Shown here: positions 23,587 through 32,084 of the stretch, piece by piece
Numbering within the stretch: the first letter of the stretch is position 1
Layout: every line of letters begins with the position of its first letter
Origin: Arcobacter sp. LA11
GTDB taxonomy: Bacteria; Campylobacterota; Campylobacteria; Campylobacterales; Arcobacteraceae
DNA length: 64,000 bases
Assembly: GCF_001895145.1 (NCBI RefSeq)
Contig: NZ_BDIR01000010.1
Span: 1 to 64,000, forward strand
Direction of reading: 5' to 3'
Made by a program: the position numbers and the translations under genes
The notes under the pieces: generated by a model
What the model was told of the DNA's origin: nothing
The model's input: only the letters and a program-made list of their open reading frames with translations
Databases searched by the model: none

Positions 23587-25246
23587 ATTTGAAATTCACT
23601 CTATTTTTACCTTGTTCTTTTGATTTATACATTGCTTCATCAGCTCTTGATAAAAGCTTAGCAATAGAATCTTCTTCCATATAAGTTGATACTCCAAAAC
23701 TCGCTGTTTTATGCCCTGCTTTATTGAAATTATGGTTTTCAATTTTAAATCTTAAGTTTTCTGCTACTTTTATTGCTTCTTCTTTTTTAGTCTTAGAACA
23801 GATTATTATAAACTCTTCTCCTCCCCATCTTCCCACTTGATCAGTATCTCTTGTAAATGTAGTTAGAATATTTCCTAAATCCACAAGAAACTTATCTCCA
23901 ATCAAATGGCCTTTTGTATCATTTATCTTTTTAAAATCATCAATATCTAATAGAATAATTGAAAAATCATCTTTGTATCTTTTAAAAAAGTTTTCATTCG
24001 TTTTTAAAAGTTCATCTATCTCTTTTCTATTGTAAAGTTTTGTCAAGTAATCAGTAGAAGAAAGAATAGTTAACTCTTTCTTTTCATCTTCCAATTCATT
24101 TGTATAATTTAACTTTTTTATTATCGAATAAGATAAAAAAAGTAAACATAAAAAAATAGCTAAATCACTTGGATATTCTGTCCATGGAACAATATGATAT
24201 GCAACTAAAAATGAGTAAATCCAATAAATAGATATAATTAAAAAACTTGAAGTAATAAGTTTAACTTCATTATTTCCTTTTATAAAAAAATAAATCATAA
24301 ATATAGTCAAAATAGGAAGTGTTCCAAAATAATAAAGCATATCAAAATATTCATAAGTAGCAGGTATCTCATAAAAACCAAGTATAGAACCACTAAAAGC
24401 ACCAAAAATATACAATAAATGAACTTGCCATATTCTCTTGATAAGATTTAATGGTACTTTAATATCAATAGTTTTATCCATAAATAATGCCATACCTACA
24501 GGAAAATAAAAAAATGATGCTGCTAAAATATATTGATTTAATAAAGGGAAAAATAGATACATCTGTATCACTTTGACTGAACATAATATATTAAGTCCTT
24601 GAGTTAAAAAAAGAGAACCTAAGATAAATAATTCTACTCTTATAAATTTTGATAAAAAAGATAGCAAAAATATCACAGCAACAAAAATTGATATAGAACT
24701 AACCATGATCTTAGAAATATCATTATCTAAAAATTCTTTTATTATTTGACCTTTTGAGGCTATTGATATTTCACCAAAGAATCCTATATCAAGATAATTT
24801 GAATAAATTCTAAAATAAAGATACTCTCCCATACTATCAGAAGGAATAGAAAACATATGCCATGGCCATCCTGCAAATTTACCTTTCCCTTCTTTATCTA
24901 GTTTTCCAAAACTATAAATCAATTTATTTTTATAATAAACTTCAGGAATAATATCCATACTAAATATATATAGATGGGGATTTAAGGGAAGAGTTTCAGG
25001 AATTTTTACTCTATACCAAACATTTGTTTGAGCACCTCTATTTGGAGGATTAGTAGGATAAGATATTGTCTTCCAAGAGGAAGTATCAGCTTCGTTTTTT
25101 GTCCAAAGAGGAATATCATGCTCAAAAGGCGAGTCACCCCATCTATATTCCCACTTCAATTCTGCTACATCAATTACTTTTAATTCATTTGCATAAGAGT
25201 TAAAAACAGAAGATAATATTAAAAAAAACAATAATAACTTTTTCAT
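23585..25246 (-). CDS. Membrane diguanylate cyclase with 7TMR-DISM sensor
   Basis: A 553-aa protein. The start at 25246 gives a clean signal peptide (KKLLLFFLILSSVFNSYANE). Residues about 25-185 resemble the 7TMR-DISM extracellular domain (WRW-type aromatic patches, then IPETLPLNPHLYIFSMDI in parts). Residues about 190-385 carry seven hydrophobic helices. The GGDEF domain occupies 400-553 with GGEEF near residue 475 and the inhibitory RxxD site (RDTD) five residues before it, so it should make c-di-GMP and be product-inhibited. The ligand is unknown. It stands alone, convergent with xth. Confidence 0.9.
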   Translation of the reverse strand: MKKLLLFFLILSSVFNSYANELKVIDVAELKWEYRWGDSPFEHDIPLWTKNEADTSSWKTISYPTNPPNRGAQTNVWYRVKIPETLPLNPHLYIFSMDIIPEVYYKNKLIYSFGKLDKEGKGKFAGWPWHMFSIPSDSMGEYLYFRIYSNYLDIGFFGEISIASKGQIIKEFLDNDISKIMVSSISIFVAVIFLLSFLSKFIRVELFILGSLFLTQGLNILCSVKVIQMYLFFPLLNQYILAASFFYFPVGMALFMDKTIDIKVPLNLIKRIWQVHLLYIFGAFSGSILGFYEIPATYEYFDMLYYFGTLPILTIFMIYFFIKGNNEVKLITSSFLIISIYWIYSFLVAYHIVPWTEYPSDLAIFLCLLFLSYSIIKKLNYTNELEDEKKELTILSSTDYLTKLYNRKEIDELLKTNENFFKRYKDDFSIILLDIDDFKKINDTKGHLIGDKFLVDLGNILTTFTRDTDQVGRWGGEEFIIICSKTKKEEAIKVAENLRFKIENHNFNKAGHKTASFGVSTYMEEDSIAKLLSRADEAMYKSKEQGKNRVNFK

Positions 25247-25480
25247 TCCTACTTCTTTAAACATTTTATTTTAAATAGTCTTTATTAAATCATAATTTAT
25301 TATAAAAATTAATAAATAATATCTATGATAGTTATAAAGAAGTAAAAACATATAGTAATTATAACTCTTTTCTTAACTATTGATTAATTTTATCAAATAA
25401 TAAAAATATTTTATTTATATTAATTTCTATTTAATAAAAATTATCCTATGATTTTACTTATCTTTTATAAGGAGAGAGAA

Positions 25481-26506
25481 ATGAAAATTGTTAGAAATTT
25501 AACAATCAGTGCACTTAGTGCAAGTTTAATGTTTGCAAGTAGTCCTCTAATGACGAAAGCTAAAGATATGGGGTTAATTGCTATTCCAGAAAGTAAGGCT
25601 GTACTTTCGCAGATGATAGATGATAAATCTAATCCTATTACAGATTCAAAAGTTGAGTTAGGTAAAAAATTATATTTTGACCCTAGACTTTCACGTAGTG
25701 GAATTATTTCATGTAACACTTGTCATAATTTAGGATTAGGTGGAGCAGATGGAATTGGTGCAGCTATTGGACATAAATGGACTGCAAATCCACATCACTT
25801 AAATTCACCTACTGTTTACAACTCAGTATTTTTTAAAGCTCAATTTTGGGATGGAAGAAGTCCTCACTTAGCAGACCAAGCTCAAGGTCCTATTCAAGCT
25901 GGTCCAGAAATGGCAGCTCCTCCATCACTTGTGGAAAAAAGAATCAATTCTATTCCAGAATATATTGAAGAATTTAAAAATGCTTATGGAGATGATGTAA
26001 AAATAGATTTTGAAAAAATCACTTCAACTATCTCAGTTTTTGAAAGAACTCTTATAACACCATCTAGATTTGATGATTTCTTAAATGGAAAAAAGATGGC
26101 TCTATCAAAAGAAGAGAAAAAAGGGCTTGAGACTTTTATATCAAAAGGGTGTACTACTTGTCATACAGGAATTGCACTAGGTGGTACTATGCAACCGTTT
26201 GAAGTAGCAGCAAAATATACTTTTGCAAAAGTTGGTGATTTCAAAGGAGATAAAAATGGTATGGTAAAAACTCCAACTCTTAGAAATATCACTGAAACAG
26301 CTCCATATTTTCATAACGGTGCAATATGGTCTTTAGCACAAGCAGTTAAAGAGATGGGGTCTGTACAACTAGGAATTAAGATATCTGATAAAGAAGCAAA
26401 TGAAATTGTATCATTCTTAAAAGCTTTAAAAGGTAGAAAACCTCAAATCACATATCCTCAACTTCCAGAGTCTACAAATAAGACTCCAAAACCAACATTT
26501 GACTAA
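25481..26506 (+). CDS. Di-haem cytochrome c peroxidase
   Basis: A 341-aa periplasmic enzyme. Signal peptide at residues 1-22 (ISALSASLMFAS). Two haem c sites are visible: CNTCH near residue 78 and CTTCH near residue 224. Between them are the family blocks WDGRSPHLADQAQGP and ISVFERTL, and after the second haem RNITETAPYFHNGA. It reduces H2O2 to water with electrons from the respiratory chain. The ATG has a strong AAGGAGAGAGAA site. The gene is preceded by 216 bases of AT-rich DNA with no obvious operator and followed by a hairpin. Confidence 0.95.
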   Translation: MKIVRNLTISALSASLMFASSPLMTKAKDMGLIAIPESKAVLSQMIDDKSNPITDSKVELGKKLYFDPRLSRSGIISCNTCHNLGLGGADGIGAAIGHKWTANPHHLNSPTVYNSVFFKAQFWDGRSPHLADQAQGPIQAGPEMAAPPSLVEKRINSIPEYIEEFKNAYGDDVKIDFEKITSTISVFERTLITPSRFDDFLNGKKMALSKEEKKGLETFISKGCTTCHTGIALGGTMQPFEVAAKYTFAKVGDFKGDKNGMVKTPTLRNITETAPYFHNGAIWSLAQAVKEMGSVQLGIKISDKEANEIVSFLKALKGRKPQITYPQLPESTNKTPKPTFD

Positions 26507-26514
26507 GAAAATAT

Positions 26515-26535
26515 CTTTAGGGTAACTCCCTAAAG
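26515..26535 (+). terminator. Short hairpin after the peroxidase gene
   Basis: CTTTAGGG (26515-26522) pairs with CCCTAAAG (26528-26535) around five bases. There is no long T-run, so termination may be weak. Confidence 0.45.
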
Positions 26536-26578
26536 GTATTATATTTATATATATATTAAAGAAAAAAGTCATATTTTA

Positions 26579-26607
26579 TTGACATTATTAATAAAAAGTA
26601 GTACTAT
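26579..26607 (+). promoter_or_regulatory. Sigma-70 promoter of the histone-like gene
   Basis: TTGACA (26579-26584), a 17-base spacer and TACTAT (26602-26607) lie about 30 bases before the histone H1-like start. Confidence 0.65.
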
Positions 26608-26638
26608 TCTATAATTATTACTTAAAAGGAGACATAAT

Positions 26639-26956
26639 ATGTCAAAAAAAGAAGAAAAAAAATTAAAAGCTAAAAAAGTTGCAAAGAAAGTTGCTAAAAA
26701 ACCTACAAAGAAAAAAGTTGCAAAAAAAGCAGCTAAGAAAGTAGAAAAGAAAAAAATTGCTAAAAAAGCAGCAAAAAAGAAAGTTGCTAAAAAAGTAACT
26801 AAGAAAAAAACTGCAAAAAAAGCACCAAAGAAAAAAACTACTAAAAAAGTTACAAAAAAAGTAGAAAAAAAACCTACTAAGAAAAAAACTACAAAAAAAG
26901 TAGTAAAAACAAAAAAAGTAGCTAAAAAATCTGCTAAGAAAAAAGCAAAAAAATAA
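26639..26956 (+). CDS. Histone H1-like lysine-rich protein
   Basis: A 105-aa protein made almost entirely of Lys, Ala, Val and Thr in repeats such as KKVAKKVAKK, KKTTKK and KKAAKKK. This low-complexity tail type resembles bacterial H1-like proteins (Hc1/HupB tail style) that coat or condense DNA. No globular domain is present, so it is a free polycation or a scaffold for nucleic acids. A strong promoter, an AAAAGGAGA site and a terminator show that it is a real, separately expressed gene. The DNA repeats are imperfect at base level, with varied Lys, Ala and Val codons. Confidence 0.8.
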   Translation: MSKKEEKKLKAKKVAKKVAKKPTKKKVAKKAAKKVEKKKIAKKAAKKKVAKKVTKKKTAKKAPKKKTTKKVTKKVEKKPTKKKTTKKVVKTKKVAKKSAKKKAKK

Positions 26957-26977
26957 GCTTTTAAAAGCCTCTTAAAA

Positions 26978-27003
26978 AAAAGGTACGATAAATCGTACCT
27001 TTT
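26978..27003. terminator. Strong bidirectional terminator
   Basis: A 12-bp perfect stem (26978-26989 with 26992-27003) has a two-base gap and an A7 run at 26974-26980, which is a T-run for minus-strand transcripts. It separates the histone-like and opine dehydrogenase genes. Confidence 0.75.
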
Positions 27004-27011
27004 AAAGAAAA

Positions 27012-28217
27012 TTAATTTCCTGTTCTCATAAATTCTATCATCTCTTTAGCATCCATGTGTTCTAAACCAAAATTCTTAAGATTAAATCCAGATTCTAGAT
27101 AATCAGTCTCTTTCATTATATTCGATAGTATTGTCATTGCATCAATTGTAGGAGTTTTTACATCTAAAACATTCGCAAAACTAATTGCAGCACTACAACC
27201 AACAGGAACATCTTCTGTAATATATCTAGAATCAGTAGTAAATCTAGTTCCTTTTGGAACAGGTAACCAAGTAGTTTGGTCTAAAGGTTCTGAAAAAGGT
27301 TGTCTAAAATCCTCTCCAAACATAATTTGTCCAATAAGTCCCATTCTTGATTGTAAAACATCTGCTTCAACAGGCATAATATCTACACCAAAAGCTTTTG
27401 CGATATTTACTTGCTCTTCATAAAAAGAGTACTGAATTCTTCCAACACTAGGAGATACCCCATGAGCATAGATATCATAAACAGCTTCATCTGAACCAAT
27501 ATTTGGTATCATCCCCCAGTTTTCAATTGTTCCTACATTTAAAACTACTGCTGGAACATGAAGTAAAACATTTACATTTGAAAGTCCAATATCTAAAACT
27601 GTATCACCTTTGATTAAATTAGAAGTTGCATCAAGAGCAGGTATTTCTTTTACAATATCCATATATGAATCAAAATCACTTGAAGGCAAAGTATCAACTC
27701 TAATTTCATTTTCACGGTACATTACATTAACAACATCTGTTTGTGTTTCTAAATTATTAAAATCAGTTAATCTAGCACCATAAACAAGCGATGAGTAACC
27801 AGCTATAATAACCTTTGTCTCTAAACCTTTTTCTTTCATTATTCTTCTTAAAATAAGACTCCCATAGTTATCAGGAAAAATACTTATAGTTTGACCATCT
27901 TCAAGTAAAGGTGCTAACTCATCAAAAATTTCTTCAAAGCCTTGAGCTTGAACTGATATTAAAATATGATTTGATCCTAAAACTGCTTCTTTCATATCAT
28001 AAGTAACCATATCTAAAACAACTGTACCATTTCTAGTAAAGTTTTCATGATTTTTTTCAATTCCTTCAAACCTAATTCTTCGTGAATCTACAATACCTTT
28101 TACTTTGTTATTAAATCTTGTAAATTCATACATTCTAACTTCTGCTCCACCAAGTTTACAGTCAGCAGCTAACGCATGTGCCCCATTTCCAGCACCTATA
28201 ACAGTGATAATTGACAT
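27012..28217 (-). CDS. NAD(P)-dependent opine (octopine/nopaline-type) dehydrogenase
   Basis: A 401-aa enzyme. N-terminal Rossmann motif VIGAGNGAHALAADCKLGG binds the nicotinamide cofactor. The C-terminal half is the octopine/nopaline dehydrogenase domain, with the conserved GxxxH-type LLHVPAVVLNVG and YDIYAHGVSPSVGRIQ in two parts. Such enzymes join or split an amino acid and a keto acid by reductive N-alkylation, as in octopine or metallophore opines. There is no nicotianamine synthase-like gene nearby, so this is probably metabolic use of opines. An AAGGAGG site precedes ATG. It is divergent from the XRE-cupin regulator. Confidence 0.85.
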   Translation of the reverse strand: MSIITVIGAGNGAHALAADCKLGGAEVRMYEFTRFNNKVKGIVDSRRIRFEGIEKNHENFTRNGTVVLDMVTYDMKEAVLGSNHILISVQAQGFEEIFDELAPLLEDGQTISIFPDNYGSLILRRIMKEKGLETKVIIAGYSSLVYGARLTDFNNLETQTDVVNVMYRENEIRVDTLPSSDFDSYMDIVKEIPALDATSNLIKGDTVLDIGLSNVNVLLHVPAVVLNVGTIENWGMIPNIGSDEAVYDIYAHGVSPSVGRIQYSFYEEQVNIAKAFGVDIMPVEADVLQSRMGLIGQIMFGEDFRQPFSEPLDQTTWLPVPKGTRFTTDSRYITEDVPVGCSAAISFANVLDVKTPTIDAMTILSNIMKETDYLESGFNLKNFGLEHMDAKEMIEFMRTGN

Positions 28218-28307
28218 CTAATCACCCTCCTTAAAATAAAAAATATTAATTTTATAAAGACTAATAATTTTATAAAATTTATTTAACAAATAGTTTTTTC
28301 CAAAAAT

Positions 28308-28370
28308 ATTTGTCCGTTATATTGAACATTTGTTCGTGATAGTATAATACAAAAACTTTTATTTTGTCAA
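28308..28370 (-). promoter_or_regulatory. Opine dehydrogenase promoter with operator words
   Basis: On the minus strand, TTGACA (28370-28365), an 18-base spacer and TATACT (28346-28341) form a near-consensus promoter. ATTTGTTCG (28328-28336) covers the expected start and ATTTGTCCG (28308-28316) lies 20 bp further on, two helical turns away. Repressor binding there would block transcription. Confidence 0.65.
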
Positions 28371-28478
28371 TAGTAAAGATATATTTATGAAGGAGTATTG
28401 AAATATAGAAGCTTTACAAGCACCATTTCTACCTTCTTTTATAAAATTTAGAATTTAAAAAAATTCGTTTTAAAGGAT

Positions 28479-28522
28479 ATTTGTTCGCTTTTCTTGATTT
28501 CAAATATTTAATGATGTATACT
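28479..28522 (+). promoter_or_regulatory. XRE-cupin regulator promoter with operator word
   Basis: TTGATT (28494-28499), a 17-base spacer and TATACT (28517-28522). A third ATTTGTTCG copy (28479-28487) lies just upstream of the -35, suggesting self-control. Confidence 0.55.
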
Positions 28523-28574
28523 ACGCAAGCAAAAATATTAATAGATTATATAAAATAATAAAAAGGTAAAATAA

Positions 28575-29123
28575 ATGAATGATTTTTCTGCATTAGGAGA
28601 AAAACTAAAAAATACTAGAAATAAAATGGGATTAAGTCTTAGTGATGTTGCTTCAAGAACAGGAGTTAGTAAAACAATGCTAAGTCAAATAGAACGTTCT
28701 GAATCTATCCCTACACTTGCAACTGTTTGGAAAATTGCAAATGGACTAAAAATAAAATTTGAAACACTATTAGATTATACAAATAAACTTTATGATGTAA
28801 AAAATATTGAAACAATGACTCCATTAAGAGACAATGACGACCGATTTTTAATATACTGCATTTCACCATTTTCACCTATTAGTGGTTTTGAATGTTTTTA
28901 TGGAATTATTAAACCAGGTGCGCACTATCCAGCAGTTGACCATAGAAATAGTATAAAAGAGCATTTAACAATTTTCCAAGGTGAACTAGAACTAGTTGTT
29001 GGCTCAAACTCCTATCAATTAAAAGCTGGGAGTACTATAGAATTTGATCCAAGGGAAGACCATACTTACATAAATAATGGCGAAATTGATACACTAGCTC
29101 ACTTCATAGTATCATATGAGTAA
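28575..29123 (+). CDS. XRE-family regulator with cupin domain
   Basis: A 182-aa regulator. Residues 9-63 are a Cro/CI-type helix-turn-helix (LKNTRNKMGLSLSDVASRTG, then SKTMLSQIERSESIPTLAT). Residues about 105-180 are a cupin sensor (GAHYPAVDHRNSIKEHLTIF, GELELVVGSNSYQLKAGS, then DPREDHTYIN with candidate metal or ligand histidines). Such PuuR-like regulators usually sense amino acids or amine-derived substrates. It lies between the divergent opine dehydrogenase gene and the CyuA-like and YkvI-like genes, and the shared promoter words suggest that it governs all three. Confidence 0.92.
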   Translation: MNDFSALGEKLKNTRNKMGLSLSDVASRTGVSKTMLSQIERSESIPTLATVWKIANGLKIKFETLLDYTNKLYDVKNIETMTPLRDNDDRFLIYCISPFSPISGFECFYGIIKPGAHYPAVDHRNSIKEHLTIFQGELELVVGSNSYQLKAGSTIEFDPREDHTYINNGEIDTLAHFIVSYE

Positions 29124-29261
29124 AGTTATATAATTAAATATATGACTTTTCCTTTATAACGGAATTTTTAATAAAATTACATTTTTTATACACTTTAATT
29201 ACCTTAAAAATACCTTATTTTTCTCTTATTCTTAATTTATAATAAATTTTTCATTTTACTC

Positions 29262-29290
29262 TTGACAGTTTATTTTCATTATGTTATGCT
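29262..29290 (+). promoter_or_regulatory. Sigma-70 promoter of the CyuA/YkvI operon
   Basis: TTGACA (29262-29267), a 17-base spacer and TATGCT (29285-29290). The expected start near 29297 gives a long 5' leader. Confidence 0.65.
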
Positions 29291-29316
29291 TCTCTTTAGT
29301 AAAAAAATAGTTCTGC

Positions 29317-29437
29317 TACTTTTGCTGCACACAATGTCCGTTATAACGTATATATATACTTTATAAAAGACGTTCTTTATAAAGAACAAAAGTAATGTTA
29401 GTACTATTTATTTTATAAATAAACGGTATTTACCGTT
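29317..29437 (+). promoter_or_regulatory. Structured leader with nested inverted repeats
   Basis: TACTTTTG (29317-29324) pairs with CAAAAGTA (29387-29394). Inside are CGTTATAACG (29339-29348) and a 9-bp stem CTTTATAAA/TTTATAAAG (29359-29367, 29376-29384). The palindrome GTTCTTTATAAAGAAC (29372-29387) overlaps it. AACGGTA/TACCGTT (29422-29428, 29431-29437) lies 40 bases before the start. It could be an RNA switch or a set of operators. Confidence 0.5.
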
Positions 29438-29477
29438 AAATAAAAAATCTTTATGAAAATAAAGAAAAGGAGTAATT

Positions 29478-30806
29478 ATGGGGAAAAGTCCTTTTGTAAA
29501 AGTTATGGAAGCTGAAATGATACCAGCTTTAGGTTGTACTGAACCAGTACTATATGCATTAGGTGGCGCAGTTGCTAGAAAACATGCACCTGGAGAAATT
29601 AAAAGTATTGAGATCATAGGTTCTGGATTAGTAACTATTGGGGTACAGTCTGTTGGTATTCCAAATACTGGTGGAAAAACTGGTGGATATTTATCAACTG
29701 TACTTGGAGTATTAGCTGGTGATGCTGATTTAGATATGGAAGTACTAAATAAAGTAACTCCAAAAGATGTTGAGGATGCAGAGGCATTAATTGCAAAACT
29801 TCAATCAGAAGGTAGTCTCAAAATTGATATGGTTACACCTGCACCATCTATTTACTTAAAAACTGTACTTAAAACTGATAAACATACAGCAATTGTAAGT
29901 ATGTGGAGTGAACACAATGGTGTTAAATATATTGAAGTTGATGGCGAAGTTATTATGGGTAACAAAGAAGAAGAGGAAAATGCATTTAAAGCTGAACTTG
30001 AAGGTCATAATGTAGATTCTTCATTTTTATCAATTGAAAGTATCTATGACTTCTGTGATACTGCTGACATTAGTGAATTAACTATGGCTAAAGAAGCTAT
30101 CAAACTAACAAAAGTTATCTGTAAAGATGGTTTAGACAATAAATTTGGTCTTCAAACTGGTCGTATTATTCAAGAAAATATCGATAAAGGAATAATTGCA
30201 GATGATGAAATTGCACATATTCTTAAATGGACAGTTGCAGGCTTAGATGCAAGAATGGGAGGAAGTGATGTTCCAGCTATGAGTAACACAGGAAGTGGAA
30301 ATCAAGGTATGGTATGTTCTATGCCTCCAATCGCTTGTGGAGACTTCCTTAAAAAAGATGAAGAGGCAGTTTTAAGAGCAGTAGCTTTTTCTAACCTTGT
30401 GAATATTTATTTAGATTACAAATCAAACGAATATGCTCACCTTTCTCCTATGTGTTATTGTGCAGGTGTTGCACCAGCAGCTGGTGTTAGTGGAGTTGCA
30501 TATTTACACGGTCATAATAAAGAACAAATCTCTGACATGGTTAGAACTACACTTGGTAACTTTGCAGGTGCGATTTGTGATGGTGCAAAACCAAGTTGTG
30601 CATATAGAGCACACACAGGAATTTATGGAGCACTAATGGCTATGCTTATGGCAGAAAAAGGTATCGCATCTACAGATGTTGAAGGAATTGTAAATAAAAC
30701 AGTAGAAGGTACAATTGATAATATCTATAAACTTCAAAAAAATTGTATGTCTGATACTGATGAGTTTGTATGTGATGTTAAGAAAAGGCAAGGTACGCTT
30801 TGCTAG
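29478..30806 (+). CDS. CyuA/UPF0597-family L-cysteine desulfidase-like (serine dehydratase alpha family)
   Basis: A 442-aa cytoplasmic enzyme. The block MIPALGCTEPVLYALGGA near residue 15-32 supplies Cys20, and later cysteines in GMVCSMPPIACG, HLSPMCYCAGVAPAAG and CDGAKPSCAYRAHTG provide ligands for a 4Fe-4S cluster. Enzymes of this family break L-cysteine to pyruvate, ammonia and sulfide, or dehydrate serine-like substrates. Length is normal. An AAAGGAG site precedes the ATG. It is followed by a YkvI-like transporter and neighbours an opine dehydrogenase, so a beta-substituted amino acid released from an opine could be its substrate. Confidence 0.87.
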   Translation: MGKSPFVKVMEAEMIPALGCTEPVLYALGGAVARKHAPGEIKSIEIIGSGLVTIGVQSVGIPNTGGKTGGYLSTVLGVLAGDADLDMEVLNKVTPKDVEDAEALIAKLQSEGSLKIDMVTPAPSIYLKTVLKTDKHTAIVSMWSEHNGVKYIEVDGEVIMGNKEEEENAFKAELEGHNVDSSFLSIESIYDFCDTADISELTMAKEAIKLTKVICKDGLDNKFGLQTGRIIQENIDKGIIADDEIAHILKWTVAGLDARMGGSDVPAMSNTGSGNQGMVCSMPPIACGDFLKKDEEAVLRAVAFSNLVNIYLDYKSNEYAHLSPMCYCAGVAPAAGVSGVAYLHGHNKEQISDMVRTTLGNFAGAICDGAKPSCAYRAHTGIYGALMAMLMAEKGIASTDVEGIVNKTVEGTIDNIYKLQKNCMSDTDEFVCDVKKRQGTLC

Positions 30807-30920
30807 AGATTAGCTAAGCCAACGATTATAAAGTTTTTAAACCATACTTAGGATCCAAAGATTTGGCGAAAACACTTTATATCACGTAACTTCTTCAAGA
30901 TAAAGAATACGGAGGAAAAA

Positions 30921-32024
30921 ATGAATAATTCGTCTATTAATATCAAGTTAATAATAATCACAGCGGGAACACTATGTTCATATTTAATTGGAGCTGGTTT
31001 TTCTACGGGACAGGAACTTTTACAGTTTTATAGTTCTTATGGACTAAGTGGATATATTGGTTTAGCTTTAGGAGCACTATTTTTTCTTTACTGTGCAAAT
31101 GCAGTATATACTGCAAGTAAAACCGAAACTTTCAATAATCCATATGAAGGATATCATTACTTTGCAGGTAAAGTTATAGGTACTTTTTATGAATGGTATA
31201 ACACAATAATTTTCTATGCAATTTACGTAATTATGGTTGCTGGAGCTGGGGCTGCAACAGAGCAATACTTTGGGGTAAATCCAACCTTTGGAGGAATTGC
31301 AGTTGCAATATTGATGATGGTTACTGTACTAATGGGATTAGATAAACTAATGAATATCTTAGGGTTTATTGGTCCCGTTATGATTATATTTGCAATTTCA
31401 ATTGGACTTGTATCAATTTTCTCAAATGTAGGAGCTATAGCGCATATTCAAGAACATGTACATCTAATAGAAGATAGTCAGCCATATTCACACTTTATTA
31501 CAAGTGGTATAGCCTATATGGGTCTTTGTTTTATTATGTCAGTTCCTTTAATGATAGCAACAGGAAGTAAACTATCTAGTATAAAAGAAGCCAAAATTGC
31601 TAGTGTAGTTGGAGTTCTTGCCTATTGTGCAGCTGCTGCTATGATTGTAGCTGCAGAACACATCTATATTCAACAAGTAGCAGGTTTCCAAGTACCAACT
31701 CTTAAAATTGCCGAACAATTCTCTCCTATATTTGGTATGGCTTTTGCAGTTATTATTGTAATTGGTCTTTATACTACTGGAGCTGGTTTACTATGGAGTA
31801 GTGTTAGAAAGTTTGCAAAAGATAGAACAAGAAAATCTTATGCAATCACAGTAGTATTATCAGTTATTGGGGTATTTTTTGGTGGAGTTTTACCATTTAA
31901 TGAACTAATTGGTCTTATCTTACCACCAGCAGGTTTTGTTGGTGCTGTTTTTGCTATCTTTATTGTTTACAAACAATTTTTTTCTAAAGAAGTTGTTAAT
32001 GAGCAAAATGTAGAAACTACCTAA
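30921..32024 (+). CDS. YkvI-like membrane transporter
   Basis: A 367-aa inner-membrane protein with about ten hydrophobic helices. The opening TAGTLCSYLIGAGFSTGQELLQFY, in two parts, has the LxGAGFSTGQE motif of the YkvI group, related to APC/LeuT-fold amino-acid transporters. It begins 114 bases after the CyuA-like gene with a GGAGG site (ACGGAGGAAAAA) and shares its direction, so both are probably one transcript. Import of the amino acid or opine used by the cluster is an inference. A convergent terminator follows. Confidence 0.82.
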   Translation: MNNSSINIKLIIITAGTLCSYLIGAGFSTGQELLQFYSSYGLSGYIGLALGALFFLYCANAVYTASKTETFNNPYEGYHYFAGKVIGTFYEWYNTIIFYAIYVIMVAGAGAATEQYFGVNPTFGGIAVAILMMVTVLMGLDKLMNILGFIGPVMIIFAISIGLVSIFSNVGAIAHIQEHVHLIEDSQPYSHFITSGIAYMGLCFIMSVPLMIATGSKLSSIKEAKIASVVGVLAYCAAAAMIVAAEHIYIQQVAGFQVPTLKIAEQFSPIFGMAFAVIIVIGLYTTGAGLLWSSVRKFAKDRTRKSYAITVVLSVIGVFFGGVLPFNELIGLILPPAGFVGAVFAIFIVYKQFFSKEVVNEQNVETT

Positions 32025-32030
32025 AAAATC

Positions 32031-32065
32031 GAAGGTCTGAAAAAATATCCTTTTTACAGACCTTC
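32031..32065. terminator. Bidirectional terminator
   Basis: GAAGGTCTG (32031-32039) pairs with CAGACCTTC (32057-32065) between the convergent YkvI-like and radical SAM genes. A-rich and T-rich flanks are present on both sides. Confidence 0.6.
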
Positions 32066-32084
32066 TTATATATATTTCAATCTT

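Larger units (their letters stand above)
28218..28574. other. Divergent regulatory region, no gene (357 bases)
   Basis: No coding frame of note is seen. It holds a minus-strand promoter for the opine dehydrogenase gene, a plus-strand promoter for the regulator gene, three ATTTGT(C/T)CG words and the strong AAGGAGG site of the dehydrogenase gene (28226-28232). Confidence 0.7.
29124..29477 (+). other. Regulatory region and leader upstream of the CyuA-like gene (354 bases)
   Basis: No gene is seen. It holds TATAACGG (29155-29162) after the regulator gene, the promoter TTGACA-17-TATGCT (29262-29290), and a roughly 180-base leader rich in inverted repeats ending at an AAAGGAG site. CCGTTATA (29338-29345) repeats the word found at 28314-28321 and in inverse at 29155. 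Confidence 0.65.

Noticed and set aside
26639-26956. Tandem DNA repeat or CRISPR-like array
   Set aside because: The repetition reflects a Lys/Ala-rich protein, with variable codons and no constant repeat and spacer lengths.
30807-30920. Riboswitch between the CyuA-like and YkvI-like genes
   Set aside because: Some pairing (GCCAA with TTGGC) is seen, but no known riboswitch core is recognisable and the stems are short.
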